From the IMG/VR virus record IMGVR_UViG_3300037493_001858, positions 1 to 26,870 of that record: DNA of 26,870 bases, one strand, 5' to 3'. Position 1 is the stretch's first letter; the number at the start of each line of letters is the position of its first letter. Shown in pieces: positions 15,216 through 21,491 of this stretch. This DNA comes from a virus. The position numbers and the translations under genes were made by a program. The notes under the pieces were generated by a model, which was not told the origin of the DNA, made no database searches, and worked only from the letters and a program-made list of their open reading frames with translations.

Positions 15216-15245
15216 GATTTCGATTTGATTTTGATTGATTTTATT

Positions 15246-15263
15246 GGGGCCGTTTCCGGCCCC
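15246..15263 (-). other. Intergenic RNA hairpin with GNRA loop (copy 1)
   Basis: The minus strand reads GGGGCCG, GAAA, CGGCCCC, a perfect 7-bp stem closed by a GNRA tetraloop. It is flanked by AATCAC and CAATAAAA. It lies 18 bases after the upstream stop and 30 bases before ATG 15215. The absence of a U-tract argues against intrinsic termination. Possible roles are mRNA processing, stabilisation or binding of a regulator, all inferred. Confidence 0.7.
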
Positions 15264-15281
15264 GTGATTTTCTTTATTTAT

Positions 15282-15689
15282 TTATAGGTATTTATTTAAA
15301 GGATTGAAAATGATTTCACGTTTTGCCGTTTTACAATTTAAAATAATAGGATCGGCAATTTTTGAATAATCATCCCAATTTTTTTTTCTCCATTCATAGG
15401 TCGATATATTATTTTCAATTAATTCATTCATGTTTTGATTAAGTAATTCAATTGCTTGTTTTTCAGTTTTTGAAATGCCATAATTAAAATCACAATAATA
15501 TGCTCGTTTTGATAAAATATCATTTTGAATGATTAAATAACACTGTTTTTTCCCGATGGAATAAATCGTGTATTCTTGAACAAAAAATTGAATCGTTTTT
15601 TCTTCAAATCCGTTCCATTGTCCAAATAAAAATACTTTGTCGCCTTTTTTTAAATTGTGTTGATTGAATGTTGAAAGTAAATTTTCCAT
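15282..15689 (-). CDS. First early gene, AT-rich accessory protein
   Basis: The 135-residue protein is the first gene after the strongest promoter. The start is ATG 15689. A GTG at 15722 in the same frame overlaps the promoter -7 box and cannot be in the transcript. The sequence contains GDKVFLFGQWNGFEEKTIQF and YTIYSIGKKQCYLIIQND, a pattern of short beta strands suggesting a small SH3- or barrel-like fold, then a helical C-terminal half. The coding DNA is about 26% GC by hand count, much lower than the replication and structural genes. First early genes of this kind often encode host-takeover or anti-defence factors, but nothing here proves that role. Confidence 0.78.
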   Translation of the reverse strand: MENLLSTFNQHNLKKGDKVFLFGQWNGFEEKTIQFFVQEYTIYSIGKKQCYLIIQNDILSKRAYYCDFNYGISKTEKQAIELLNQNMNELIENNISTYEWRKKNWDDYSKIADPIILNCKTAKREIIFNPLNKYL

Positions 15690-15721
15690 GATTTCGTTTT
15701 TTTTAGTGATTGATTGGTTCA

Positions 15722-15751
15722 CAAATGTAAAAACATTTTCAATTCAAACAA
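15722..15751 (-). promoter_or_regulatory. Bacteroidota-type promoter of the early operon
   Basis: On the minus strand TTG (15751-15749), exactly 19 bases, then TACATTTG (15729-15722) match the Bacteroidota consensus TTG-N19-TAnnTTTG. Its position just downstream of the hairpin terminator at 15816-15849 and upstream of the early genes makes it the best-supported promoter in the window. Confidence 0.75.
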
Positions 15752-15815
15752 CATTCGTTTGATTTATTTTTTGATTTATTTTGTTGTTTTGATGTAAAAC
15801 GCTGAAAATGAGCAC

Positions 15816-15849
15816 AAAAAAAACGCGTGACAATCGCCACGCGTTTTTT
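15816..15849 (-). terminator. Intrinsic terminator ending the lysis/connector operon
   Basis: A 12-bp perfect stem (AAAAAACGCGTG with CACGCGTTTTTT, positions 15818-15829 and 15838-15849) encloses an eight-base loop and is followed on the minus strand by a run of eight T. It lies 53 bases after the last gene of the operon. The A/T symmetry means it could stop transcription from either direction. It separates the late block from the early promoter. Confidence 0.9.
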
Positions 15850-15901
15850 GAATTTACCCAATCATTTGTTCGCAAAAATCAAATCTGTCAAATATATGAA
15901 A

Positions 15902-16321
15902 TTATGCGTTCACTTTACGTTCCATGATCGCCAAAAATACATGTGACAATGCGGCCATCGGAATGAACCACCAAAATGAAATCGAAATGGATGTTTTGGT
16001 GACCATAAAAACGGCCAACGCCACCCAAATGTTCATACAATATAAACAACCTCCCATTGGCTTATATAACACCTTTAACGGATTGCGTTCGTGTTTGATC
16101 CATGTTTCCAAAAACCGCCCGTAAAACGCGAAGATTTGACCAGGTTGAATGATGAAATCAATGAACAATGAAATCGCCATCGTGAACGTCGCCATGGCCA
16201 CAATCCAAACGATTGTTGAATTGGTGTTGATTGTTGTGAAAAACGTCGCGGCCGCAAATCCGAACATCGCGCCAACGATCAACAAAATTGTGTTTTCAAT
16301 TGGTTTTTTTGCTTTTTTCAT
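15902..16321 (-). CDS. Polytopic membrane protein with a CxxC motif
   Basis: The 139-residue protein has four probable membrane helices: residues about 10-30 (TILLIVGAMFGFAAATFF), 37-57 (IVWIVAMATFTMAISLFI), around 95-107 (CMNIWVALAVFMV) and 112-132 (SFWWFIPMAALSHVFLAIM). Between the second and third lies a cytoplasmic-type loop with GGCLYCMNIW, a Cys-x-x-Cys plus Trp arrangement seen in small DUF1360-like phage and bacterial membrane proteins. No function is established to my knowledge. It is the last gene before the terminator. A lysis-related or superinfection role is possible but unproven. Confidence 0.8.
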   Translation of the reverse strand: MKKAKKPIENTILLIVGAMFGFAAATFFTTINTNSTIVWIVAMATFTMAISLFIDFIIQPGQIFAFYGRFLETWIKHERNPLKVLYKPMGGCLYCMNIWVALAVFMVTKTSISISFWWFIPMAALSHVFLAIMERKVNA

Positions 16322-16330
16322 TTTTTAAAA

Positions 16331-16636
16331 TTAACATGATGGAATGATTCCGGAAACCTCAAACGAACACGCGCCGTCGGATGTGGTCAAATAATAAAAA
16401 CCATAACCGGAAAAACCGGCGTCAACTTTTATTTTGATGATTGTGTTCGAATTTTCATTGAATGTAAATGGCAATGTCAAATCCAAACCTAATGTTCCCG
16501 TTCCTATTATTGTCGTGAAACCGGTGTTGGAAAATATTTCAAATATATAATCGCCGGTGTATGGTGCCAATATTCCGAAACTTATTTGGTCGTTTGGTAA
16601 ATAACAACCGATGTGTTTTGTGCAACCGCAATTCAT
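16331..16636 (-). CDS. Small beta-rich, cysteine-containing probable structural protein
   Basis: The 101-residue protein starts MNCGCTKHIGC and ends in SGIIPSC, placing cysteines at both termini. Between them are repeated beta-strand segments (ISFGILAPYTGDYIFEIF, TTIIGTGTLGLDLTLPFTF, TIIKIKVDAGFSGYGFYYL). The overall look is an immunoglobulin-like or carbohydrate-binding beta sandwich, perhaps a head or tail decoration. It sits between connector-type genes and a membrane protein. I assign it as structural from composition and context only. Confidence 0.7.
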   Translation of the reverse strand: MNCGCTKHIGCYLPNDQISFGILAPYTGDYIFEIFSNTGFTTIIGTGTLGLDLTLPFTFNENSNTIIKIKVDAGFSGYGFYYLTTSDGACSFEVSGIIPSC

Positions 16637-16664
16637 GATTTCAGTTTTTTAAATTTATATAATT

Positions 16665-17234
16665 TCAACACGATGGCGTTGAACATGGATTCAAACAATA
16701 ATATTCCAACGACATGTCGCGATCCCCCACCAAATCAAAATCGAACGCGATGAACGTCAAATTTTTATCAAATGGTTTTACAACACCTTTTGGCGATTCA
16801 TCAAACACAACCGCCATTGGATCAATCGTTGATTCAATTGGTTCAATTGATACATTGGCGAATGATGAATTGGAAACCAATCCGGCGTTCATGATTGCAA
16901 AACGAATTTTTTCCTCAAAACAAACCGGATCGGAATTTCTCAAACATGCAACGACGCGTAAATTGTAACGCATCCGATAAAAATTTTGCATCGATGCGAA
17001 TTTTTTCGATGTTGACGTTTCCGAAAATTGAATTTTCCCATCGTTCCGCAATCGGATATAAAAATATCCATCGTCGCGATCATGGATTCCGGCGAACACA
17101 TATTCATTTTGATTCAAATCGCGTTTCAAAACGCGTCCATCATCGTCAATCTTTGCCAAATAAATGGCCGTTTTCATTTCCGGAACATTCGTTTTGATCG
17201 AATCAACAATGATTTGAATTTGGTCGTTTGTCAT
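16665..17234 (-). CDS. Probable connector or tail terminator protein
   Basis: The 189-residue protein overlaps the preceding tail-completion-like gene by four bases (ATGA). It has a helical N-terminus (NDQIQIIVDSIKTNVPEM), a central beta-rich part with DDGYFYIRLRNDGKIQF, a segment RYNLRVVACLRNSDPVCFEEKI, and a C-terminus with clustered cysteines (CLNPCSTPSC). Its position directly after a tail-completion-like gene and its size suit a head-tail connector or tail terminator. No catalytic motifs are present. I am moderately sure it is virion-related and unsure of the exact role. Confidence 0.6.
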   Translation of the reverse strand: MTNDQIQIIVDSIKTNVPEMKTAIYLAKIDDDGRVLKRDLNQNEYVFAGIHDRDDGYFYIRLRNDGKIQFSETSTSKKFASMQNFYRMRYNLRVVACLRNSDPVCFEEKIRFAIMNAGLVSNSSFANVSIEPIESTIDPMAVVFDESPKGVVKPFDKNLTFIAFDFDLVGDRDMSLEYYCLNPCSTPSC

Positions 17235-17680
17235 AAATTGGCAATTAGGCGATCCAAATCCTCGTTAATTAATTCCGAAATATATATTTCGACTTCTGTT
17301 CGTTCGGCTTTGGACGGTTCAAAAATAATCTTTTTTCGTCGTTCCTCGTTTCCTTTTGCTTTGTCGAAATCTTTGTCGTTGATAATGGCCAAATAAACAT
17401 CGCCGCCGTCCTCAACAACCTGGATTGAACCAATCAAATCGCCGGTGAATTGCAAATCGACATATCCGGTTTGAAATCCCAATTCCGAACGCGTTTTTTT
17501 CCATGATTTGGATTTGTAATTTCCAATTTTTGAACCGGATGTGGCTTTCCCGTCGTTGAAAATCCTTTGTTTCATTAATCCCTCCAACAACAAACCCCCT
17601 TGAACCAAATAATCTGTTTTTTTTCGGGAAATGTCGGTCGCCAATGACGATATTTTTCGGGCCAATTCATCCGGTGTCAT
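17231..17680 (-). CDS. Putative tail completion protein (HK97 gp10-like)
   Basis: The 149-residue protein overlaps the u-spanin gene by four bases. The core YVDLQFTGDLIGSIQVVED, preceded by a long N-terminal helix (ARKISSLATDISRKKTDYLV) and a basic segment (KSKSWKKTRSELG), resembles the tail-completion/head-tail adaptor proteins that close the tail tube or join it to the head. In those families the helical arm precedes a beta sandwich with a GDLxxSI-type turn, which is present here. The C-terminal part is charged and helical. The assignment is by pattern and neighbours, without a search. Confidence 0.6.
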   Translation of the reverse strand: MTPDELARKISSLATDISRKKTDYLVQGGLLLEGLMKQRIFNDGKATSGSKIGNYKSKSWKKTRSELGFQTGYVDLQFTGDLIGSIQVVEDGGDVYLAIINDKDFDKAKGNEERRKKIIFEPSKAERTEVEIYISELINEDLDRLIANL

Positions 17681-18090
17681 GTGCTCAATTTTTTAATTCC
17701 TAAAAATATTAATACCAACAACATGAACATGACGATGAAAATCAAAAAATCACGCCAATTTAATTTGTCAACATCGTTTTCCGATTTCGTGATTGTTTGA
17801 ATATATTTTTCAATCCGGATTGTGTCGGATGGACATTTTGTGTCCACAAAAATCGAATCGTTAACACGAACCAATTTCGTTTCAATTCGCGTTTTCATGT
17901 CCCGAATGAATATTGTGTCACGTCCATTGAATTGAACGATTGTGTCGAACGATTTGGATTGTGTCACGATTTCCGTATCACGATAAACGGTTTCGATTTG
18001 TTGCATGAACGGAAAACGTTCGCGACATTTTTTTTTCGTGACGCATCCGGAAACCAAAACCAAAACAAAAATGATGAATGTAAATTTCAT
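17677..18090 (-). CDS. u-spanin candidate (lipoprotein with C-terminal membrane span)
   Basis: The 137-residue protein starts with a signal peptide ending in a lipobox: FTFIIFVLVLVSGC, with Cys16 as the probable lipidated residue. The C-terminus has a strong membrane helix (FLIFIVMFMLLVLIFLGI, about residues 114-131) followed by basic KK. The middle is a beta-rich periplasmic domain with repeated aspartate-threonine pairs (RDTEIV, FDTIV, RDTIF, SDTIR). A single protein carrying an outer-membrane lipid anchor and an inner-membrane span is the defining layout of unimolecular spanins such as phage T1 gp11, which fuse the two membranes at the end of lysis. It sits in a lysis block with a holin-like gene, with the endolysin further upstream. 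Confidence 0.8.
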   Translation of the reverse strand: MKFTFIIFVLVLVSGCVTKKKCRERFPFMQQIETVYRDTEIVTQSKSFDTIVQFNGRDTIFIRDMKTRIETKLVRVNDSIFVDTKCPSDTIRIEKYIQTITKSENDVDKLNWRDFLIFIVMFMLLVLIFLGIKKLST

Positions 18091-18099
18091 TTCATAAAA

Positions 18100-18612
18100 T
18101 TATGATTTTAATTCAAACGATAATTCATTCACAAATTCAATCCAATGGTCGAATGAATCGACCAGGTATTTCATTGAAATGAATGTCATGAATCCCAATG
18201 TCAAGGCAAAACAAACGCCATCAAAATTTTCGTGTTGTTTTTTTGCTTCATGATGAACCGGCCATTGAATAAATTCCGACGTCATTCGATTGTCGCCGGA
18301 TTGAATCGATTTCAAATCACATGGTTGAATTGTGTCGGAATCATATCGAACAACGGTTGTTTTTTCAACCTCAACATGTTTTGGTGTTGGTTCAATGGTC
18401 ATTGTGTCGCCAAATTCATTCACATGGAAATGAATCATTTTCCCATCAACAACGAAATCGATGTTTTCGGGTTTTTGTGGTTTCAATATGATAAATTTTT
18501 CAACCATTTTGTGATTGTGTTTTGAACATTCGGGCCCTAAAATACAAATTTCATCGCGATAATTTATCACGTTGATTATTGTGTCGCGCGTTCCATCATT
18601 TGTTTTCATCAT
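18100..18612 (-). CDS. Single-span membrane protein in the lysis region
   Basis: I place the start at ATG 18612 (or 18609), giving about 170 residues. An upstream TTG at 18642 would lie inside the holin-like gene. The soluble N-terminal part is beta-rich (RDTIINVINYRDEICIL, EKFIILKPQKPENIDFVV, KMIHFHVNEFGDTMTIEP) and includes TTVVRYDSDTI, similar in style to the aspartate-threonine repeats of the adjacent u-spanin. A hydrophobic helix lies near residues 136-158 (GVCFALTLGFMTFISMKYLV), followed by about 15 residues. No signal peptide is seen. It overlaps the holin-like gene by about 17 bases. A lysis-related role is suggested by its neighbours, without proof. Confidence 0.7.
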   Translation of the reverse strand: MMKTNDGTRDTIINVINYRDEICILGPECSKHNHKMVEKFIILKPQKPENIDFVVDGKMIHFHVNEFGDTMTIEPTPKHVEVEKTTVVRYDSDTIQPCDLKSIQSGDNRMTSEFIQWPVHHEAKKQHENFDGVCFALTLGFMTFISMKYLVDSFDHWIEFVNELSFELKS

Positions 18613-18799
18613 TGTTCGATTTTGGTAAATATCCGGCCGCAATTAGGGCCGCAATAATTGACGCCAACGTTTCAACCGATATTTTTTTGAATATCAATAA
18701 AAAAACAGAAACCAAAATCATCAATGAACCAATGGTTTTTCGCCAATGCTTCAAAACAATATCAATGATTTTTTGGAATTTGTTTAATTGTCGGGCCAT
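18596..18799 (-). CDS. Holin-like small membrane protein
   Basis: From ATG 18799 the product has 67 residues. A longer start at 18937 would add Arg/His-rich sequence that belongs to another frame. After a basic N-terminal helix (ARQLNKFQKIIDIVLKHWRK) come two hydrophobic segments, IGSLMILVSVFLLIFKKI and TLASIIAALIAAGYLP, and a charged C-terminal tail (KSNNDENK). This layout fits a two-span holin that forms lesions in the inner membrane and releases the endolysin. Neighbours include the amidase upstream and a u-spanin downstream, consistent with a lysis cassette interrupted by structural genes. Confidence 0.68.
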   Translation of the reverse strand: MARQLNKFQKIIDIVLKHWRKTIGSLMILVSVFLLIFKKISVETLASIIAALIAAGYLPKSNNDENK

Positions 18800-18863
18800 G
18801 TCGAATTTAACGAATTTAAAATGATTCGGTTTTCGACAAATTGCCGGAAAACTTACGAATGAA

Positions 18864-18977
18864 TCAACGTAATGGTTTCGGTCGTTGAACCGGTCGCGAC
18901 GTTGGCCGTTGTGTTGGCCTTGGTTTCGATGATCCACAATTGCAACCTTTGAAAATAATGTCGTTTGATTTTATCAT
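18864..18977 (-). CDS. Very short Cys/Pro-rich protein
   Basis: A 37-residue reading frame begins at ATG 18977 and ends with TGA at 18864, exactly filling the gap after the 314-residue structural gene. The sequence has a cysteine motif FKGCNCGSSKP followed by repeated proline-arginine units (RPTQRPTSRPVQRPKP). I recall very short GCNCG plus proline-rich proteins at similar places in Bacteroidota phages. Overlapping frames on this strand in the same region look like shadows because they give His/Arg-rich sequence. The function is unknown; binding to a structural protein is possible. Confidence 0.55.
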   Translation of the reverse strand: MIKSNDIIFKGCNCGSSKPRPTQRPTSRPVQRPKPLR

Positions 18978-18989
18978 GATGTCGATTTT

Positions 18990-19934
18990 TTAAGGTAGGC
19001 CATACACGAAACGCGATTGGTTGCATGTGATACAAATATCGTCCATCCTGGCAAATAATGACGGCAATGAATCGATGGATGTTTTGAATGTGGATTCATA
19101 TTGTTTTTCAAATTCGCCCAATAAAAATTCACATTTGGCCGAATCCAACAACGTCACCGAATTCAACCGGTCGGTTGTTAATGCTTCTTTTACAATTTCA
19201 ATTCCGGTTCGATATAATATTGGAAAACGTAGTTTTTGCGCCAATACACAACCAATTTCATCAACCGAACATTCGGCCGCCGCGTTCACTATCAAACCAA
19301 ACGATGTTGATGTTGTGGTTGATCCCGTCCATCCATTGGCCACCAAAAATTCCGATTTCGTTGTGGAACAATTACATGATCCTTTCACTTTCGTTTTGTT
19401 CGGATTGATGGCCGTGTTATCCATTGTGACATATATTTCCGACGTGTTCGATAAATAGTCAACGAAAATTTCCGCGTCGCCGTTTGCGTCGGTTGTAAAT
19501 GGAAACGAAACAACATCAACGCCATCAAATATTTCAATTGAATGCGTCAAATTTATTTCAACAATTCGGATTTTGATTGATTGAACCCTAATTCGTAACA
19601 TTCGCGAATCACGCGTTTGAATCCGGATCCCTTTGAAATTATTGGATGGCAATTCGAACGTCGATGTGAATTCGCCAATCTTCAATTCATCGACCAGGGA
19701 TTTCATTCGAAAATAAGGTGACGCATATTTTGAAATATCATTCAAAACCAATTGTGTGGCGAAATCAATTTTTTGCATCAACAACGAAATTCCCGACGTC
19801 GTTCCGGAATCGGCAATGTCCGCCGCGAACCTTAGATTGATTCCCTCCAAATCATCAACATACAATCCGGATTTCGGTGTTGTTGTGGAAACACATTTGA
19901 TTCCAATAAAATTTTCAAAACAATTTGTCGCCAT
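18990..19934 (-). CDS. Probable structural protein
   Basis: The 314-residue protein starts at ATG 19934 and overlaps the amidase gene end by 20 bases. The N-terminus (CFENFIGIKCVSTTTPKSGL, then YVDDLEGINLRFAADIADSG) resembles a block I recall from virion-associated proteins of Bacteroidota phages. The central part is beta-rich with KIRIVEINLTHSIEIFDG and AEIFVDYLSNTSEIYVTM, then a Cys pair (GSCNCSTTKS). The C-terminal third is helical (DSAKCEFLLGEFEKQYESTF) and ends with a second Cys pair (ICITCNQS). It has no enzyme motif. Its position between endolysin and lysis/connector genes is unusual. Confidence 0.65.
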   Translation of the reverse strand: MATNCFENFIGIKCVSTTTPKSGLYVDDLEGINLRFAADIADSGTTSGISLLMQKIDFATQLVLNDISKYASPYFRMKSLVDELKIGEFTSTFELPSNNFKGIRIQTRDSRMLRIRVQSIKIRIVEINLTHSIEIFDGVDVVSFPFTTDANGDAEIFVDYLSNTSEIYVTMDNTAINPNKTKVKGSCNCSTTKSEFLVANGWTGSTTTSTSFGLIVNAAAECSVDEIGCVLAQKLRFPILYRTGIEIVKEALTTDRLNSVTLLDSAKCEFLLGEFEKQYESTFKTSIDSLPSLFARMDDICITCNQSRFVYGLP

Positions 19935-20427
19935 AACCGAAAGGATCGTTTTTGTAAATATTTCTATCTTTTATTCCGATGGATTTTAAAAAATCCGGAA
20001 CCCAAAATGATGGACATGCTTTGTTCCCGAATTGATTGTGTCCACCAATTAAGACATCCGGCGCGTAATCAAGAACCATTTTGATAATTTCGGTCAATGT
20101 CTTTATTTGTGAAACCGTCATTGTGTTTTTCGGTGTTCCATCGGAATCCAAACCGCCAACATAAACAACATGACGCGAAATCGAATTGATTCCTTTCACG
20201 CCGTTTGTGATTTCCTTAGAATCAATCCACAAATCGCCGTTGTGTTCAACAAATCGATGTCGAATTCCGTCCAATAATATCATGTCGGAATATCCGACCT
20301 TTGTCCAACCGCGTCCATTTGGCGGCGGCGATGTATGCCATTGAATGATTTGTTCCGGTGTGACCTTTTGGCCCTCACGCGTCGCCGTGCAATGGATCAC
20401 GAAATATTTGAATGGTTGAATTTGCAT
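19915..20427 (-). CDS. N-acetylmuramoyl-L-alanine amidase (endolysin, T7 lysozyme type)
   Basis: The 170-residue enzyme cleaves the amide bond between N-acetylmuramic acid and L-alanine of peptidoglycan. I chose ATG 20427; a TTG at 20433 is an alternative adding two residues. The metal and catalytic positions of T7 lysozyme are present with near-identical spacing: H12 in YFVIHCTATREG, Y46 in GYSD, and GGHNQFGNKACPSF providing H130, K136 and C138. No signal peptide is present, so release would need the holin. It is preceded by an overlapping hypothetical gene and followed by a structural gene. Confidence 0.95.
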   Translation of the reverse strand: MQIQPFKYFVIHCTATREGQKVTPEQIIQWHTSPPPNGRGWTKVGYSDMILLDGIRHRFVEHNGDLWIDSKEITNGVKGINSISRHVVYVGGLDSDGTPKNTMTVSQIKTLTEIIKMVLDYAPDVLIGGHNQFGNKACPSFWVPDFLKSIGIKDRNIYKNDPFGYGDKLF

Positions 20428-20429
20428 GT

Positions 20430-20834
20430 TCAAAGTTGTTCAATTGGTTCATCAATTGATTCGGGTTTTTTAACGGTTTTTAAACTGAAAAAAAACACAT
20501 CGAATTTTTCATTTTTTATCACAACATCGAATTCAACATTCGGATGTTCAATTTTAATTTTTTCGAAAACGGATTTGATGTTTTCGTTTTGCTTTCGCCT
20601 CAAATATGTCGATTGAACGGTGAAAATCACGCCGTTTTTTTCGTCGATGTGACGCGGCCAATTTGTTTTCATCATTTTGTATTTCTTATTCCTTTCGTAA
20701 TCCCTTAACGCGTCCAAATGCGACGGTTCAAACGCCCAAACGAACAAATCATCGTTCACATCGAAATGAATCAAATCAACGATGAATTTCAACGTTTTTG
20801 GAATTTCGTGAATGTCGTGTTTGCAATAAATCAT
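20430..20834 (-). CDS. Hypothetical protein upstream of endolysin
   Basis: I place the start at ATG 20834, giving 134 residues; a TTG at 20852 in the same frame overlaps a -7-like box. The protein begins IYCKHDIHEIPKTLKFIVDL, contains DLFVWAFEPSHLDALRDYER, a basic segment with TYLRRKQNENIKSVFEKIKI, and ends in an acidic tail with IDEPIEQL. It is soluble with mixed alpha/beta content and no clear motif. It begins a new gene block just downstream of the terminator at 20864-20901. A TATCTTTG sequence at 20857-20850 could be its -7 element, though the upstream -33 part is poor. Confidence 0.7.
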   Translation of the reverse strand: MIYCKHDIHEIPKTLKFIVDLIHFDVNDDLFVWAFEPSHLDALRDYERNKKYKMMKTNWPRHIDEKNGVIFTVQSTYLRRKQNENIKSVFEKIKIEHPNVEFDVVIKNEKFDVFFFSLKTVKKPESIDEPIEQL

Positions 20835-20863
20835 TTGATCGATTTTTAACAAAGATAAAATAA

Positions 20864-20901
20864 AAAAATCCCCAATGACGAAAACGAAATTGGGGATTTT
20901 T
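20864..20901 (-). terminator. Intrinsic terminator after the head operon
   Basis: A 13-bp perfect stem (AAAAATCCCCAAT and ATTGGGGATTTTT, positions 20864-20876 and 20889-20901) with a 12-base loop is followed on the minus strand by a T-run. It lies 14 bases after the stop of the structural gene that follows the major capsid protein, so it ends the capsid transcript. Confidence 0.9.
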
Positions 20902-20915
20902 CAAATTTAGTCAAA

Positions 20916-21458
20916 TCAAATTCCGTCCAAATTAACGGCCACGCCACATTCGTTCAATGTCGCCGTCCATGAAATGGTACCGTCGAAAAATATTGAACCG
21001 GTGTTGTTATCCTCAATAACCTGGTCAATTTCGGTTTGAAACGATGCGATTGGGCCATAAAAATAGCCGTCACATGTATAATATCCGAATTGATAATTGG
21101 TCGCGTTATATTGGATTGTATTCCAAAACGTGATGTCACCACACGCCGCCGGATCCGAATTGTAATCTTGAAACGTGATTGTTTTTTCACCTCCAACAAC
21201 CGCCTCCGGGCCACATGATGAAATTCGTTTTTTCGTGAACGAACCTTTTGGTTTTTGGCCAATAATCAATCCCGTCAAAACAACGTCACCGGCCGCGATT
21301 GCCGCGATCCATTCGGCGCGATCATCAATGTCGGTGAATGTGTAATCACATTTGATAAATGCCAATTTTGAAATTCCCCCGTTTCTCGTAACCACGCCAC
21401 ATCCGGCCGATGGGGAAATCGGTAACGCCGGTGCGCATGAACTTGGACATAATGCCAT
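20916..21458 (-). CDS. Cysteine-rich structural protein, possibly major tail protein
   Basis: The 180-residue protein follows the major capsid gene and precedes a terminator, implying high-level expression. It starts MALCPSSCAPALPISPSAGC and contains many more cysteines (KCDY, SCGPEA, AACGD, YTCDGY, NECGV). The rest is beta-rich with Gly/Thr/Asp turns (EKTITFQDYNSDPA, TNYQFGYYTCDGYFYGPI), as in tail tube or decoration proteins. FTDIDDRAEWIAAIAAGDVVLTG and the region ending in ISWTATLNECGVAV are consistent with the tail tube fold, but I cannot confirm it without a search. Cysteine richness is shared with several other virion proteins here. Confidence 0.65.
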   Translation of the reverse strand: MALCPSSCAPALPISPSAGCGVVTRNGGISKLAFIKCDYTFTDIDDRAEWIAAIAAGDVVLTGLIIGQKPKGSFTKKRISSCGPEAVVGGEKTITFQDYNSDPAACGDITFWNTIQYNATNYQFGYYTCDGYFYGPIASFQTEIDQVIEDNNTGSIFFDGTISWTATLNECGVAVNLDGI

Positions 21459-21491
21459 TTTTTATAAAGTATTAAAAAGGTGAATAAAAAA

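Noticed and set aside
15001-15263. The two GC-rich intergenic hairpins as intrinsic terminators
   Set aside because: Neither is followed by a U-run on the minus strand, and both lie inside an operon-like series. A different RNA role is more likely.
15690-15722. GTG start at 15722 for the first early gene
   Set aside because: The codon overlaps the -7 promoter box, so it would not be transcribed; ATG 15689 is used instead.
18853-19035. Minus-strand frame of 60 codons with a His/Arg-rich start
   Set aside because: It overlaps the end of a structural gene and the short Cys/Pro-rich gene; the latter has the better motif content and an exact fit to the gap.
20902-20909. TAAATTTG on the minus strand just before the terminator at 20864-20901 as a promoter
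   Set aside because: It matches TAnnTTTG but would transcribe straight into the terminator, and such strings arise by chance in AT-rich DNA.
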